Source of the DNA: a virus
Length of the DNA: 58,712 nt
Virus record (IMG/VR): IMGVR_UViG_3300026078_000033
Location: 1 to 58,712 of that record
Direction: 5' to 3' (one strand)
In this document: piece after piece, positions 37,909 through 46,900 of the stretch
Position numbering within the stretch: position 1 is the first letter of the stretch
How the letters are laid out: every line of letters starts with the position of its first letter
Translations under genes and position numbers: made by a program
The notes under the pieces: generated by a model
The model's database searches: none
What the model was told of the DNA's origin: nothing
What the model saw: only the letters and a program-made list of their open reading frames with translations

Positions 37909-38266
37909 GGTGTTGGCCCTTCTGGCGTTGCGACTGCGCCGCCTTCTGCGCGGCCGTCTCGTGATGGGGGTGCGCCCGCAGGCGGGCAGAGAGCCGCGCC
38001 CGGGCCGCGGCAGACATCGGCCGGCGCTTCTTGTGCGAGCCCTTGTGGTGCAGGCCCTTACGCCGATGCACCTTGTGCTTGAGGTGCCGTCTCAGCCCTT
38101 TGCGGCGGTGCACCTTGTGCTTCTGGTGCCGCTTCAGGCCCTTGCGCCGCGGCCTGTGGCTGCCCCGGTGCGGGCGTTTCTTGCCGCGCATCCGCGCCGA
38201 CTCCTTGGCCCGGGCCGCGGCTGACAGGTGCCGCTTGGTGCGGCGCGTGCTTCTGCCCCGGGCCAT
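37841..38266 (-). CDS. Very basic histone-like protein with tandem repeats (141 aa)
   Basis: Extremely rich in Arg, Lys and His. Two SAAARAK/R-x-SAR-type segments, near the N-terminus and at about residue 85, resemble NUMOD-like 'S-x-A-x-K-G-K-x-x-P-H-x-G' motifs. Between them is a 14-residue repeat KGLKRHQKHKVHRR / KGLRRHLKHKVHRR / partial KGLHHKGSHKK. The composition suggests nucleic-acid condensation or structural DNA binding inside the capsid. The reading frame is unbroken despite the repeats. Overlap with the next gene is unusual. Confidence 0.65.
   Translation of the reverse strand: MARGRSTRRTKRHLSAAARAKESARMRGKKRPHRGSHRPRRKGLKRHQKHKVHRRKGLRRHLKHKVHRRKGLHHKGSHKKRRPMSAAARARLSARLRAHPHHETAAQKAAQSQRQKGQHHASSSRHGAAVRHHAAVARRRR
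38053..38152. repeat. Tandem 42-bp repeats inside histone-like gene
   Basis: Two near-identical 42-bp units (38053-38094, 38095-38136) sharing tgcaccttgtgctt and a third partial unit to 38152. They encode the 14-residue basic repeat. Copy number could vary between isolates. Confidence 0.75.
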
Positions 38267-38267
38267 G

Positions 38268-38789
38268 TCAGGCCTGGATGATCTCGGTGATGCGGAAGGT
38301 GATGGCCCGGTTGGACAGCACCTTGGCCGGCTCCACCACCGGGCTGTCAGCGGTCACCTGCAGCGAGCGGTTCTCCTGGCCGGAGACCAGGATCACGCCC
38401 GGCGCGCCGAGGGCCGGATCGGAGTGGAGCCGGTCTTTGATGGCCTGGATGATGGCGTCCTCGCCGTCGACCCAGCCGTCGACCGCGACCGGCGCCGCAG
38501 TCTGCTGCGGGACCAGGTACTGGTACTGCACGAGGATCGCGACCTCGTAATGGACGGCCTTGTCGCCGGCGCCGCTCTGGCCCGGCCACATCGCCGGGAC
38601 TGACAGGCGGTCCTCGGAGGACTCGCCGAGTTCGACCCACGCCCACGCGGCCACGCCGGTGTCGGCTGCGGCGTCCAGCTGCTCGCCGGCGTAGAACCGC
38701 GGCTCGGCCTTGTACACCCCGTTCAGGCCGACGATGTTCGCGTCCTGCAGGAACGTGGCGATCGCGGCCCGTACCGTGGCGCGGCTCAC
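38268..38789 (-). CDS. Head-tail joining / tail terminator protein
   Basis: 173 residues from GTG 38789 (GTGA overlap). N-terminal VRAAIATFLQDANIVGLNGV and a C-terminal ALSNRAITFRITEII-like strand fit actinophage tail-terminator or minor connector proteins that lie between the adaptor and tail tube. The very long frame to 39707 is an artefact across two genes. Confidence 0.6.
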   Translation of the reverse strand: MSRATVRAAIATFLQDANIVGLNGVYKAEPRFYAGEQLDAAADTGVAAWAWVELGESSEDRLSVPAMWPGQSGAGDKAVHYEVAILVQYQYLVPQQTAAPVAVDGWVDGEDAIIQAIKDRLHSDPALGAPGVILVSGQENRSLQVTADSPVVEPAKVLSNRAITFRITEIIQA

Positions 38790-39700
38790 CAGACCCGCCT
38801 CAGCGGTTCCAGCAACTCCATGCCCAGGTCGATGTCCTCGCCTGCGCCGGGCAGCAGCTGCTCCACCTTCATCTGCTGCCGGGGCCCGGACGGCATGACG
38901 TAGGAGTCGGCGCCGCGCGTCTTGATCAGCGCCGAGGTGAAACAGACCACGGCTTCGCGGACGAACCCGGGCAACGCCGATGCCGAGCAGCCGGCGCCGT
39001 GTGCGAACAGCGCGGGCGCGGCCAGCGGCACCGTGGAGGAACCGAAGACGTACCCGGGCCCGACGATGACCTGTTCGGTGTTGGCGCCGTTGGCGGCGCC
39101 GTCGTAGATGGTCAGCGGCAGGCCCGGGACGATGCCCAGGCCGTTGTTGGCCACCTGGATCTGCGTTGCCCCAGCGATGGAGCCCGTGGCGGTTACCGAG
39201 TGGGCGTAGCCGTTGACGTAGGTGGTGTCGGCGTAGACGTAGCCGCTGCGGGCCTGCGCGGCCGCCGTGTACGGCGACCACAACGCCGACGTCATGACCT
39301 GCGCGGTCGGGATCTTGACGAGTTTGCGGGTCAGGCGGCACTTCGACAGGTCCGTCAGGTTCACCAGCGACCCGGCGACCAGGCCCATGGCCACGTTCGT
39401 CACCTGGATCAGCGGCGTGTTGTCGACCGGTACCCAGATGGTGCCGTCGCCGCGGACCCGGTACTCGCCGGACTGCACGTCCAGCGTCGCGGCGAGCACC
39501 TTGCGGCAGTACTGGTCGGCCCAGGACGACGCGCGCGCGATGACCCGGGTCAGGACCGCGGTCTGTGCCGCCCCTGACGCCCCCGGGATCAGCGCTGAGA
39601 CGTCCACGCCGGTCGGTTCGGCCAGGTACTCGGCCGGGGTCAGGTACGGCGTGTACGTGGCGTACGAGGGGGCGTACGGGGCTGTCACCGGCGTGGCCAC
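38786..39700 (-). CDS. Head-tail connector (adaptor) protein
   Basis: 304 residues. The N-terminal YLTPAEYLAEPTGVDVSALI and SSWADQYCRKVLAATLDVQS correspond to the helical start of gp6/gp15-type connectors (a phage 'gp6-like' pattern), followed by a beta-rich insertion and a C-terminal helix PGFVREAVVCFTSALIKTRG. Placed between capsid and terminator genes. Confidence 0.6.
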   Translation of the reverse strand: MATPVTAPYAPSYATYTPYLTPAEYLAEPTGVDVSALIPGASGAAQTAVLTRVIARASSWADQYCRKVLAATLDVQSGEYRVRGDGTIWVPVDNTPLIQVTNVAMGLVAGSLVNLTDLSKCRLTRKLVKIPTAQVMTSALWSPYTAAAQARSGYVYADTTYVNGYAHSVTATGSIAGATQIQVANNGLGIVPGLPLTIYDGAANGANTEQVIVGPGYVFGSSTVPLAAPALFAHGAGCSASALPGFVREAVVCFTSALIKTRGADSYVMPSGPRQQMKVEQLLPGAGEDIDLGMELLEPLRRVW

Positions 39701-39714
39701 GGCTCACCTCCGGC

Positions 39715-40179
39715 TCAGTAGGCGTGGTAGTGGATCACGTCCGGGGTGTGCTCGTGCTGCTCGTAGCCGCGGCGGTGCAGCTCGTCGAGGATCCGCACGT
39801 CCAGGCGCGCCCAGTGCCGCGCCGGCAGGCCGCCGGTCCCGTCTTGGCCAACGAGGTCGAGCAGGTCCGGCTCGGCGGCCTTCAGCTCGGCGGTGAACCT
39901 GGTACAGCCCAGGGCGATCAGGCGCTGTGAGCCGGTCAGGTACGGGTGGCCGCACCACGGGCGCCGACAGGCGGTCAGGCCGGGCACCACGTCGGCGTGG
40001 ATGCCGACGTCGTGCTCGATGACCAGCAGATCCCCGGTTTCGCGCCAGGCCGCCGCGAGCAGCTCCCAGTACGCGAAGTCGTCGCCAGGGTCGATACGGG
40101 CCCTGATGTGCCCGGGGGCGTGTTCGTCGGCCAGGCGTGCGGTGTCGGGGTGTAGCCGGGTGTACGGGAGCAGGATCAC
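39715..40179 (-). CDS. Glycosyltransferase-like hypothetical protein (154 aa)
   Basis: Contains WRETGDLLVIEHDVGIHADV, reminiscent of the acidic metal-binding turn of GT-A glycosyltransferases, then RRPWCGHPYLTG and LGCTRFTAELKAAEPDLL. Short for a full transferase. Similar small proteins sit in the head modules of some actinophages. It may modify capsid or tail, but an unrelated function is equally possible. ATGA overlap with the next gene. Confidence 0.5.
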   Translation of the reverse strand: MILLPYTRLHPDTARLADEHAPGHIRARIDPGDDFAYWELLAAAWRETGDLLVIEHDVGIHADVVPGLTACRRPWCGHPYLTGSQRLIALGCTRFTAELKAAEPDLLDLVGQDGTGGLPARHWARLDVRILDELHRRGYEQHEHTPDVIHYHAY

Positions 40180-40661
40180 CCGCGGCGCTTGGCAGTGGTC
40201 TTGCGCGCGGTGGGCTTGCGCAGCGGCGCGTCGGCGGCCGGCTCCTCGTCGCCGTCGTCGGACTTGTCGCTGTCGCCGGCGTCCTCGGCGGTCTCCGGCT
40301 GCTTGTCCGGCTCAGCGGCCGCGGTCTTCGTCGACTCGGGCGTGTCCGCCTCGGCCGGGGACGCGTCGCCGCCGAAGAACGTCTCCCAGGCGGCGACCTT
40401 GTCTTCCAGGGCCGTGACACGCTCCAGCAGCGCCTTCAGCGTCGGCGCCGTGTTGTGCGGGTTCGCCAGCGTCTCGGCCTTCGTCGCCGCGAGCATGGCC
40501 TCGTGGTCGGACTCGCGACGGAACATGCCCGCGTGCCGGGTGACGTAGTGGGCGCCGACGTGTTCGGGCAGGTCGAACACGCCATCGTCGCCGACCTCGT
40601 AGGTGGTGCTGGTCTCGGGGTCGGTGAAGCTGTCCGCACCCATCAGGTGGATGACTCGCAT
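40176..40661 (-). CDS. Head-associated protein with acidic tail (161 aa)
   Basis: AGAGGA 5 nt before ATG 40661. An N-terminal small domain (VIHLMGADSFTDPETSTTYE; GVFDLPEHVGAHYVTRHAGM) is followed by a coiled segment and a long Glu/Asp/Lys-rich tail ending RKTTAKRRG. It follows the major capsid gene after a terminator. A head-stabilising or decoration role is plausible. Confidence 0.55.
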   Translation of the reverse strand: MRVIHLMGADSFTDPETSTTYEVGDDGVFDLPEHVGAHYVTRHAGMFRRESDHEAMLAATKAETLANPHNTAPTLKALLERVTALEDKVAAWETFFGGDASPAEADTPESTKTAAAEPDKQPETAEDAGDSDKSDDGDEEPAADAPLRKPTARKTTAKRRG

Positions 40662-40684
40662 GGGTCCTCTTCTCAAGGGTGGAG

Positions 40685-40724
40685 CGCACCCGGCCCGCAC
40701 CGGCGGGGGTACGGGCCGGGTGCG
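40685..40724 (-). terminator. Hairpin after the major capsid gene
   Basis: Perfect 13-bp stem cgcacccggcccg / cgggccgggtgcg with a 14-nt loop, in the gap between the capsid stop (40730) and the next start (40661). It probably reduces downstream transcription relative to capsid. Confidence 0.75.
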
Positions 40725-40729
40725 AGCTG

Positions 40730-42241
40730 TTACGGAGTCGGGGCGATGCTCTGGATCAGCCCCTGCGCGACCGGCGCGCGGTTGACGAACGTCTCGACCG
40801 CGCGGGACTCGCCGTCCTCGCGGGGGCCGCCGTGGGCCCGGTCCGAGCCGTAGACGTAGTTGTAGAGGTCGTCCAGGCACCGCATCTCGAACACCCGGTT
40901 GACGTTCGAGTTCGGGAAGTCGACCATGTCGCGGCGGGCCACCAGCGTGCCCGGGGGCATGTGCGGGTGCAGCTCGATCGGCACCTGCTTGCCGGTGAGC
41001 CGGTTGACGTAGGAGCCGACCCGGCCGCCGGCCACGACCTTGGAACGGCCCTCCGGGTCGTCCATGGTCAGGTAGGTGACCGCGCCCGGGGAGTTCAGGA
41101 TCAGCTTGCCGAGGCTGTTGGCCTCCTGCGCGCTGACCATGTACACCTGCGGCGACTCGTAGATGCTGTTGTAGTAGGCCGTGTTCAGCGAGTCGAGCTG
41201 GGTGATGCCGCCGCCGGACACGGTGAACTGGGAGCCGGCGGCGTCCTGGAGGATCGCGCCGGAGCTGGTGCCGGACCCGTGCTGAACGATCGCGCCACCG
41301 CCGGCGGCGGAGTTGTAGTCGCCGGTGATGGTGGCCAGCAGGCCGTTGAACTCCGCGCCCGCGCCGGTGCCGGCCGAGCCGTTGTCCGCGGCCAGGTTCA
41401 GCGTCGGAACGGTCGTGGACAGCCCTGGCAGCGTCAGCGACGGCGGGGTCTGGTTCGCTACGATCGTCGAGGTCATCGTGACCGACGGGATCGTGGTGGT
41501 GGTGTAGTACCACCAGGTGACGCCGTCGGGGGACTGGAACCAGTCGTAGGCCACGGCCCCGACAATCGACGCGATCGACGCGGACACCGAGTGGGTGCCG
41601 GCTCCGACGGTCGAGGTGGTCAGGTTCGCGGAGTTGCCCTGGGAGTTGCCGTGGCCGGCGCCGGTGCCGTCGCCGTTGCAGTAGTAGTAGCCGGACCCGG
41701 TGCGGGCGGCCACGGCCACGTAGGTGGCCTTGGAGTTGGCGATGGTGCCGCCGGTGGTGGAGTCGGCCAGCACCGGGGCGCCGGGGCGTGCGAGCGCGAA
41801 GTTCTGCGCCCCGATCGCCAGGATGTCCTCGCCGATTTTCCACTGGTTGATCGAGTTGTACACCGCCAGGGCCTTGGCGTCGGCGTAGCCCTTGGCGCGG
41901 GCGATCGCGTCGCGGGTCACGGTGTAGCCCATCGCCACCGGCTCGTACGGCGCGGAGACGTTGAGTTCCTGCAGCAGCGCCAGCGGGCCCGCGGCGTCGA
42001 ACGCGACACCGGGCTTGGGCTGCTGGTTGTTGATGTTGATGAGGACTTTCCACTGCGCGACGTCGGCGCCCATGTCCGGGCCCGTACGGGCCAGGGAGTC
42101 GCGGAACGTTGCCGGCACCGGGACCAGCGAGATCATGTCCGACAGGTCGATGCCGAAGATGCCGGTCGCGGTGGTGACGCCTGCGGTGGCGCCCTTGCTG
42201 AAGATCGCGAGGGTTTCCTCGGTGATCTCAAGAGTGTTCAT
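40730..42241 (-). CDS. Major capsid protein (HK97-like) with inserted domain
   Basis: 503 residues. The N-arm and E-loop region (about 1-165; VAQWKVLINI, EPVAMGYTVTRDAIARAKGY) and the C-terminal P/A domains (about 345-503; LNTAYYNSIYESPQVYMVSA; VPIELHPHMPPGTLVARRDM; FEMRCLDDLYNYVYGSDRAH) are standard for actinophage major capsids. Residues about 165-290 are a Thr/Ser/Gly-rich beta insertion (YDWFQSPDGVTWWYYTTTTI) that would project as an Ig-like surface domain. Flanked by hairpins that isolate it as a highly expressed unit. Confidence 0.85.
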   Translation of the reverse strand: MNTLEITEETLAIFSKGATAGVTTATGIFGIDLSDMISLVPVPATFRDSLARTGPDMGADVAQWKVLININNQQPKPGVAFDAAGPLALLQELNVSAPYEPVAMGYTVTRDAIARAKGYADAKALAVYNSINQWKIGEDILAIGAQNFALARPGAPVLADSTTGGTIANSKATYVAVAARTGSGYYYCNGDGTGAGHGNSQGNSANLTTSTVGAGTHSVSASIASIVGAVAYDWFQSPDGVTWWYYTTTTIPSVTMTSTIVANQTPPSLTLPGLSTTVPTLNLAADNGSAGTGAGAEFNGLLATITGDYNSAAGGGAIVQHGSGTSSGAILQDAAGSQFTVSGGGITQLDSLNTAYYNSIYESPQVYMVSAQEANSLGKLILNSPGAVTYLTMDDPEGRSKVVAGGRVGSYVNRLTGKQVPIELHPHMPPGTLVARRDMVDFPNSNVNRVFEMRCLDDLYNYVYGSDRAHGGPREDGESRAVETFVNRAPVAQGLIQSIAPTP

Positions 42242-42272
42242 ATGGAGCTTCCCCTTTCAGGGCATGCCGAGC

Positions 42273-42298
42273 AGCCCCGTGCGCCAGGCGCCGGGGCT
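42273..42298 (-). terminator. Weak hairpin before the capsid gene
   Basis: agccccg (42273-42279) pairs with cggggct (42292-42298) in the 75-bp gap between scaffold stop and capsid start. It may be an attenuator or RNA-processing site. Confidence 0.4.
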
Positions 42299-42316
42299 CG
42301 CGTCAAAGGCTGTGGC

Positions 42317-43555
42317 TTAGCTGCCGGGGGTGAACCGGGCCTTCAGCGCCGCGAGCGTGACGTTCTTCATCGCCTGCTCGCGAACCGGGCCTTCGGGGAA
42401 CTGGTCCTCGACGGCCTTCAGGACGGCCTGGAACTCCGGCGTGTTGGTCGGGCCGTCGCCGCGCATCGCGAGCGAGGGCTGGCCGATCGCCCCGTTCAGC
42501 AGCGGGGACCTGCGGTCGTCGGGCTGGGCCGCCATCTTGCTCACGCGCTCTTCCGTGCCGTTCACCTTCGCGGCCAGCTCACCGAGCTGCTTCACCACGG
42601 GTGCCATGACCTGGTCGAGTGCGGAGGCGAGGCTGCCCGCCGCCTTGGTGACGTCGTCGGTGCCCTGCGCGGGCGACTGGACGGTGTCGGTGCCCGGGAT
42701 GGTCCGGGTCTCGTCCGGCGCCTGCGCGGCGCCGGAAGCCTTCGCGGCCGCGGCGGCCTTCGCCGCCTTCTTCGCCGCCTTCTTGATCAGGGCCTGGCGG
42801 CCGTACTCGGCCAGCTGCTCCTGCGTCAGGCCGACGCCGGTGGGCTCGGTGGCCTTGGCCACCGGCTCGGTCGCGGTCGCCGTCGCGGTTGTGGTCGCGG
42901 CCGGGGCGGTCGTCTCGGTGCTCATGGTGTTCTCCTCCGAGGGGGATGCCGCCTGTGCGGCGTGGGCGGGCGCTTCCTGCGCCTTGGTGACCGGGCCGCC
43001 GGTCTCGGTCGTCTCAGTCGGGTCGGTGTCGGCGGCCTTGGAGACCTCGACACCGAGCCGCTTCGCCGCCGCCCGGATCTTCGGCATGGCGGCGCCGGCG
43101 ATGCGTTTGCTGTCGGCGTCATCGCCGTTCATCGCCGCGGCCGCGCGCCCCAGGGCGTTGCGGGCGTGCGCGGCGTCGTGGACGGGGTAGTGCCGGTTGG
43201 ACCGTGGCGTGGTCTTGCCGGCGTTGTCCTTGCTGCCGCCCGGCTCGATGTGCGCGAACGCGCTGTCGGGGAGGTCGTTGACGTCCGCGGTGGACATGTC
43301 GGCCTTGCGGACAGACGCGGCGTGGATCAGGGCCATGGCCTGTGCCGGGGTCAGCCGCTCCTCCGGCGCCTGGTCCTGCTCGGCGCCCTTGGCGATCAGG
43401 TCCCGGACGTAGTCCGACCCGAACACGCCGTCGGCGCCGGCTTCGGCGGCCTTCGCGAACAGAATCGTGGTGCCGTTCGCGGCCTTGCCGACGGTGTGCA
43501 CCGTGTCGATGTCCGCGCCGGTCAGCTCGCTGAACTCTTCGTCGTCGTCGGCCAT
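42317..43555 (-). CDS. Capsid scaffold/maturation protein with a nested internal start
   Basis: 412 residues. The N-terminal half has LTPAQAMALIHAASVRKADM, LPDSAFAHIEPGGSKD and TTPRSNRHYPVHDAAHARNA, a His-rich domain seen in phage head operons. The C-terminal half is a typical scaffold: Ala/Lys-rich coiled region and VKQLGELAAKVNGTEERVSK. An in-frame ATG at 42925 has a very strong GGAGGAG at 6 nt and would give a 202-residue scaffold alone, like lambda C/Nu3. Lies between the XkdF-like protease and the capsid. Confidence 0.7.
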   Translation of the reverse strand: MADDDEEFSELTGADIDTVHTVGKAANGTTILFAKAAEAGADGVFGSDYVRDLIAKGAEQDQAPEERLTPAQAMALIHAASVRKADMSTADVNDLPDSAFAHIEPGGSKDNAGKTTPRSNRHYPVHDAAHARNALGRAAAAMNGDDADSKRIAGAAMPKIRAAAKRLGVEVSKAADTDPTETTETGGPVTKAQEAPAHAAQAASPSEENTMSTETTAPAATTTATATATEPVAKATEPTGVGLTQEQLAEYGRQALIKKAAKKAAKAAAAAKASGAAQAPDETRTIPGTDTVQSPAQGTDDVTKAAGSLASALDQVMAPVVKQLGELAAKVNGTEERVSKMAAQPDDRRSPLLNGAIGQPSLAMRGDGPTNTPEFQAVLKAVEDQFPEGPVREQAMKNVTLAALKARFTPGS

Positions 43556-43950
43556 CAGGCCGCCCTCCTGGTGGTGATTCGGCGGGCTCTGCCCTGCGGG
43601 GACAACCCGGTGATCTCGCCGGCCTTGTACAGCTCCCAGCCGGCGGGGCTGAGGTAGCCGCCGACAAGCCAGTCACCGGCTTTCACGACCGTGACCGACC
43701 CGTCGGGGCCGGTGACTGGCCAGTCCGGGCCGCGGTGGATCCACGACTCGGTCGGCTCGAAGTCCTGGCCGGTGCCGTCGAGGTGGAACTGGCCGCCGCC
43801 CATGCCGTTGCGGGCGAAGGAGTGCGCGGCCTTCTCCAGCTCCTCAGCGGTGAAGTAGTCGCGCTTGCCGTCCTGGCCCTTGACGATCCCGTCGTCCGGC
43901 CCGGCCCTGTAGGCGATCGCCACGATGAACCGCATCGGTTCGTCAGCCAT
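43555..43950 (-). CDS. XkdF-like prohead protease
   Basis: 131 residues. RDYFTAEELEKAAHSFARNG, GGGQFHLDG, ESWIHRGPDWPV, KAGDWLVGGYLSPAGWELYK and GEITGLSPQGRARR follow the XkdF family order (helix 'ae-ie-aah-f', His, W-I, gsWvv, kkGei-G-S-GG). The His of FHLDG and the Ser of GLSPQG are candidate catalytic residues. It overlaps the portal-MuF stop by 8 bp and is followed by the scaffold. Confidence 0.65.
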   Translation of the reverse strand: MADEPMRFIVAIAYRAGPDDGIVKGQDGKRDYFTAEELEKAAHSFARNGMGGGQFHLDGTGQDFEPTESWIHRGPDWPVTGPDGSVTVVKAGDWLVGGYLSPAGWELYKAGEITGLSPQGRARRITTRRAA

Positions 43951-46900
43951 CCGAACCTCCGATCACGAATCCAGGGCCGGGCGCGCAACGGCATCGGGGG
44001 TGGCCTGGCGGCCCGTCGTCGCCGCTGGGGAACGCGTCGTCGAGTGGGATCACGCCGGCGTCGGCGTTGTCCTCGCAGATGGCACAGGCGCCGCTGCTAG
44101 CGATCAGCCACTCCTTGCCGGGCAGGCCGTTGCGCCGGTAGGTGTCCAGCGACGCCTGGGACACGGCGCGGGCGAGTTCGGTGACGGCGACCATCTGGGC
44201 TCGGCTGCCGTTGTCGAGGATGTCCCGCAGGTCCCGCGCCAGGGTGTCGACGCTGTCGCCGTTCTCCAGCGACAGCGCGATCGCCTGGGCCAGGTCGTCG
44301 AAGCGGCCGGCACCGAGGGACTTGATCTGCTGGATTCCCTGCGCGGCGAGCATCTGCTGCAGGCCGGCACCGAGGCCGTCGAACCCGAGGACCAGGTTCG
44401 CCGCGTCCGGGTCACCCGGTGTCCAAGCGCCCCAGTCTGGTGCGGCGCCGTTCACCATGGCCTGCGCGGACCGGTCGCCGAGGACGTAGGCCTCGGTGTA
44501 GGCGTTCGTCAGCACGGCACGGAACGCATCGACCAGCTGCTGGCGGACGCCCTGGTGTTCCAGCCACGCGCGCGCCGTAGCGAGGCCTTCGTCGACATTG
44601 TCGTTGGCTGCCTCGTCGTCGCCGGCGGCCTTGCGGACCGGGTTGAGCGCGAGCCACCGGGCCGCGTAGTCCGCGGTGTCGATACGGGCTGTCAGCGCCG
44701 TACGGAGCCGCTCGGCGTAGATCCGGGCCAGCTCCTGATCCCGTGCCCAGCCAGGCCACTGCTGGACGTTGTCAGGCCCCTGCGGGGCCCGGCCTTTTGG
44801 GTCGTCGGCGGCCTTCGCCATGCCGTCGTGGCAGGTGCAGGCGCCGACGTCGCCGGTATCGGCTCCCGAGCCCTCGCAGCATTCGCAGGGGCCATCGGCG
44901 TGCGCGCCGGCACCAGAGCAGCACGGGCATACCGGCAGGCCGCCGGCTGTCCCTTGACCGCCCTGCGGACCGAGCGGAATCCGTGTCACCTGGTCGCCGC
45001 GGTGTACGGCAAGGTGGGTGAACGTCACCGGCGTCGGCGTGACCGGCTCCGGCGTCTGCTCGCCGTCGTCCAGGTACTTCAGCGTCACGTGCGGGTGGTA
45101 GACCCGGTGCTCGGACGCAGATAGGTCGGCGAGCATGCCGTTCAGGTCGTGCGCTGCGGGCAGCTCGACCCTCGCGAACGCCGGCGTCTTGCCGTCGCTG
45201 CCTGCCGACGGCGTGAACGTGTCGACGCCGTGCACGGTCCCGGACACCGGCCCGGGTATCGCCGCGGCGGCCGCGCCGGCACGCGCGACCGCCTGGGCGA
45301 ACGCGTCGTCGTCGACGTCCGGGCCGAGGTACACGATCGTGATGTGGTGGTCGGCAAGGCCGCCGGGCGTGACCGGGATGGTTCCGGGCTCCAGGTCCAG
45401 CGAGATCATGCCGGAGCGCTTCGTTAGGCCCGGCACGGCGCCGGCCTTGTTCACTTGCTGGGAGGAGTGCATCTCGTCCCAGGGGCCGACTGCCTTGTCT
45501 GGGTGGGCGATGTAGGCCCGCAGCGGCACCCCGGCGCGCTGGGCGCCTTCGGCCCTGTGGTGGCCGTCGGCGACCATCAGCGCGCTCTCACCCGGCCGTT
45601 CGATCAGTACCGCCGGCTTCACCGGCTTCCCGGCGCGGATCTTCCGGACGGTCTTGTCGACACGGCCGGGCTCGGAGCTGGCGGCCCAGGTGTCCTGGTC
45701 GGAGAAGTCGATGTTCTCCAGCGGCACCGACACCGGGCCGGTCCAGCGCAGACCCTTGACCCAGCCGATGGCCTCGGCCGGGAAGTTGTCGGCCAGCTGC
45801 TCGTACACGGCCTGCGCGGTCGCATCGGCCTTGGCCTTGACGACCTGGGCGACTTCGGCCCGACCGCCGCGGTTCAGCTCGGCGGCCACGGCCTGCGGGA
45901 CGGTGGTGAAGGCGAAGTCCCTGTCCCACGCGCCGCGGCGGCTCGCACCCTTGACGAACACCCGAAACGCGGCCAGCTCGCCCTCCTGGGCGCGGTCGCG
46001 ATCACCCTGGTACTGCCAGCCGCGCCGATGCGTCACGACCGTGTCGCCCTTGACGACCTGCCACGAAACGCCCTTGCTGACGTCCTTCTCGTCGTCCTCT
46101 TGGTCGTCCTGCTGCGCCGGGGACGGGGCGGCAGCTGGTGCCGCCGGGGCGGCCGGCGCCGCGGTGGCGTCCGGCGTCGGCTGGCTCTCGCGGTTCGGGT
46201 TCTCCGACGCGTCGAGCTGCTGCCGTGCGGCCACCTGCGCGGCGTCGGTCGCGGCGAGCGAGGCCTTGTCGTCGGTGGTGCCCGGGTGCGGGATCACACC
46301 GATCGCCGGAACGAACGGCTGATCCAGCGCCTTCTGGCTCCTGTCGGGGCCAAACGTTTCCGGATCGGTCTTGCCCGCGACGCTCTCGATCGACAGCAGC
46401 GGGATCGGGCCCAGCCGCGCGGTGGAGTAGAACCGCGGGGTCGGGCGTTCCTTGTCGATCGGCTTGCCGAGCACGTCCACACGCACCTCGTCCGAAGACA
46501 GGGCACCCATGTCCACGTACAGCTTGTTCGCCTGCGCCTCCTGGAGCCGGTCCTCGACCTCGCGGCCTGTGTCCAGCCGCACCTTCACCGGCAGCCCGAT
46601 GTCGTGCTGCAGGTACCGGGTCAGGATGCCCTCGACGTACCGCACCCACGGCAGCGTATTGACGCGGAACTGAATGTCCGTCTGCGTCTCGCCGGTAGCG
46701 CGGTTGACGTCGCCGGTCAGGGACAGGTCCTGGGACACCACGCCGAACGCGGCGCAGGTCCGGATCATCAGGTACTCGGGGAAAGCCTTGTCGAACGTCG
46801 CCGGCTTGGTCGCGATGTAGTCGGAGTCGGCAGGGACGGCGATCAGCTGGCGCATCTTGGCCTGGTCGCCCATCACCATGGCGTCCCAGTAGTCCTGCCA

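Noticed and set aside
38053-38152. CRISPR-like array
   Set aside because: The 42-bp units are directly contiguous without spacers and encode an in-frame basic peptide repeat. No cas-like genes are present anywhere in the window.
40679-43657. A 992-codon plus-strand frame across capsid and scaffold genes
   Set aside because: Antisense to recognisable capsid and scaffold genes with normal overlaps. No motif, strong Gly/Arg/Val bias.
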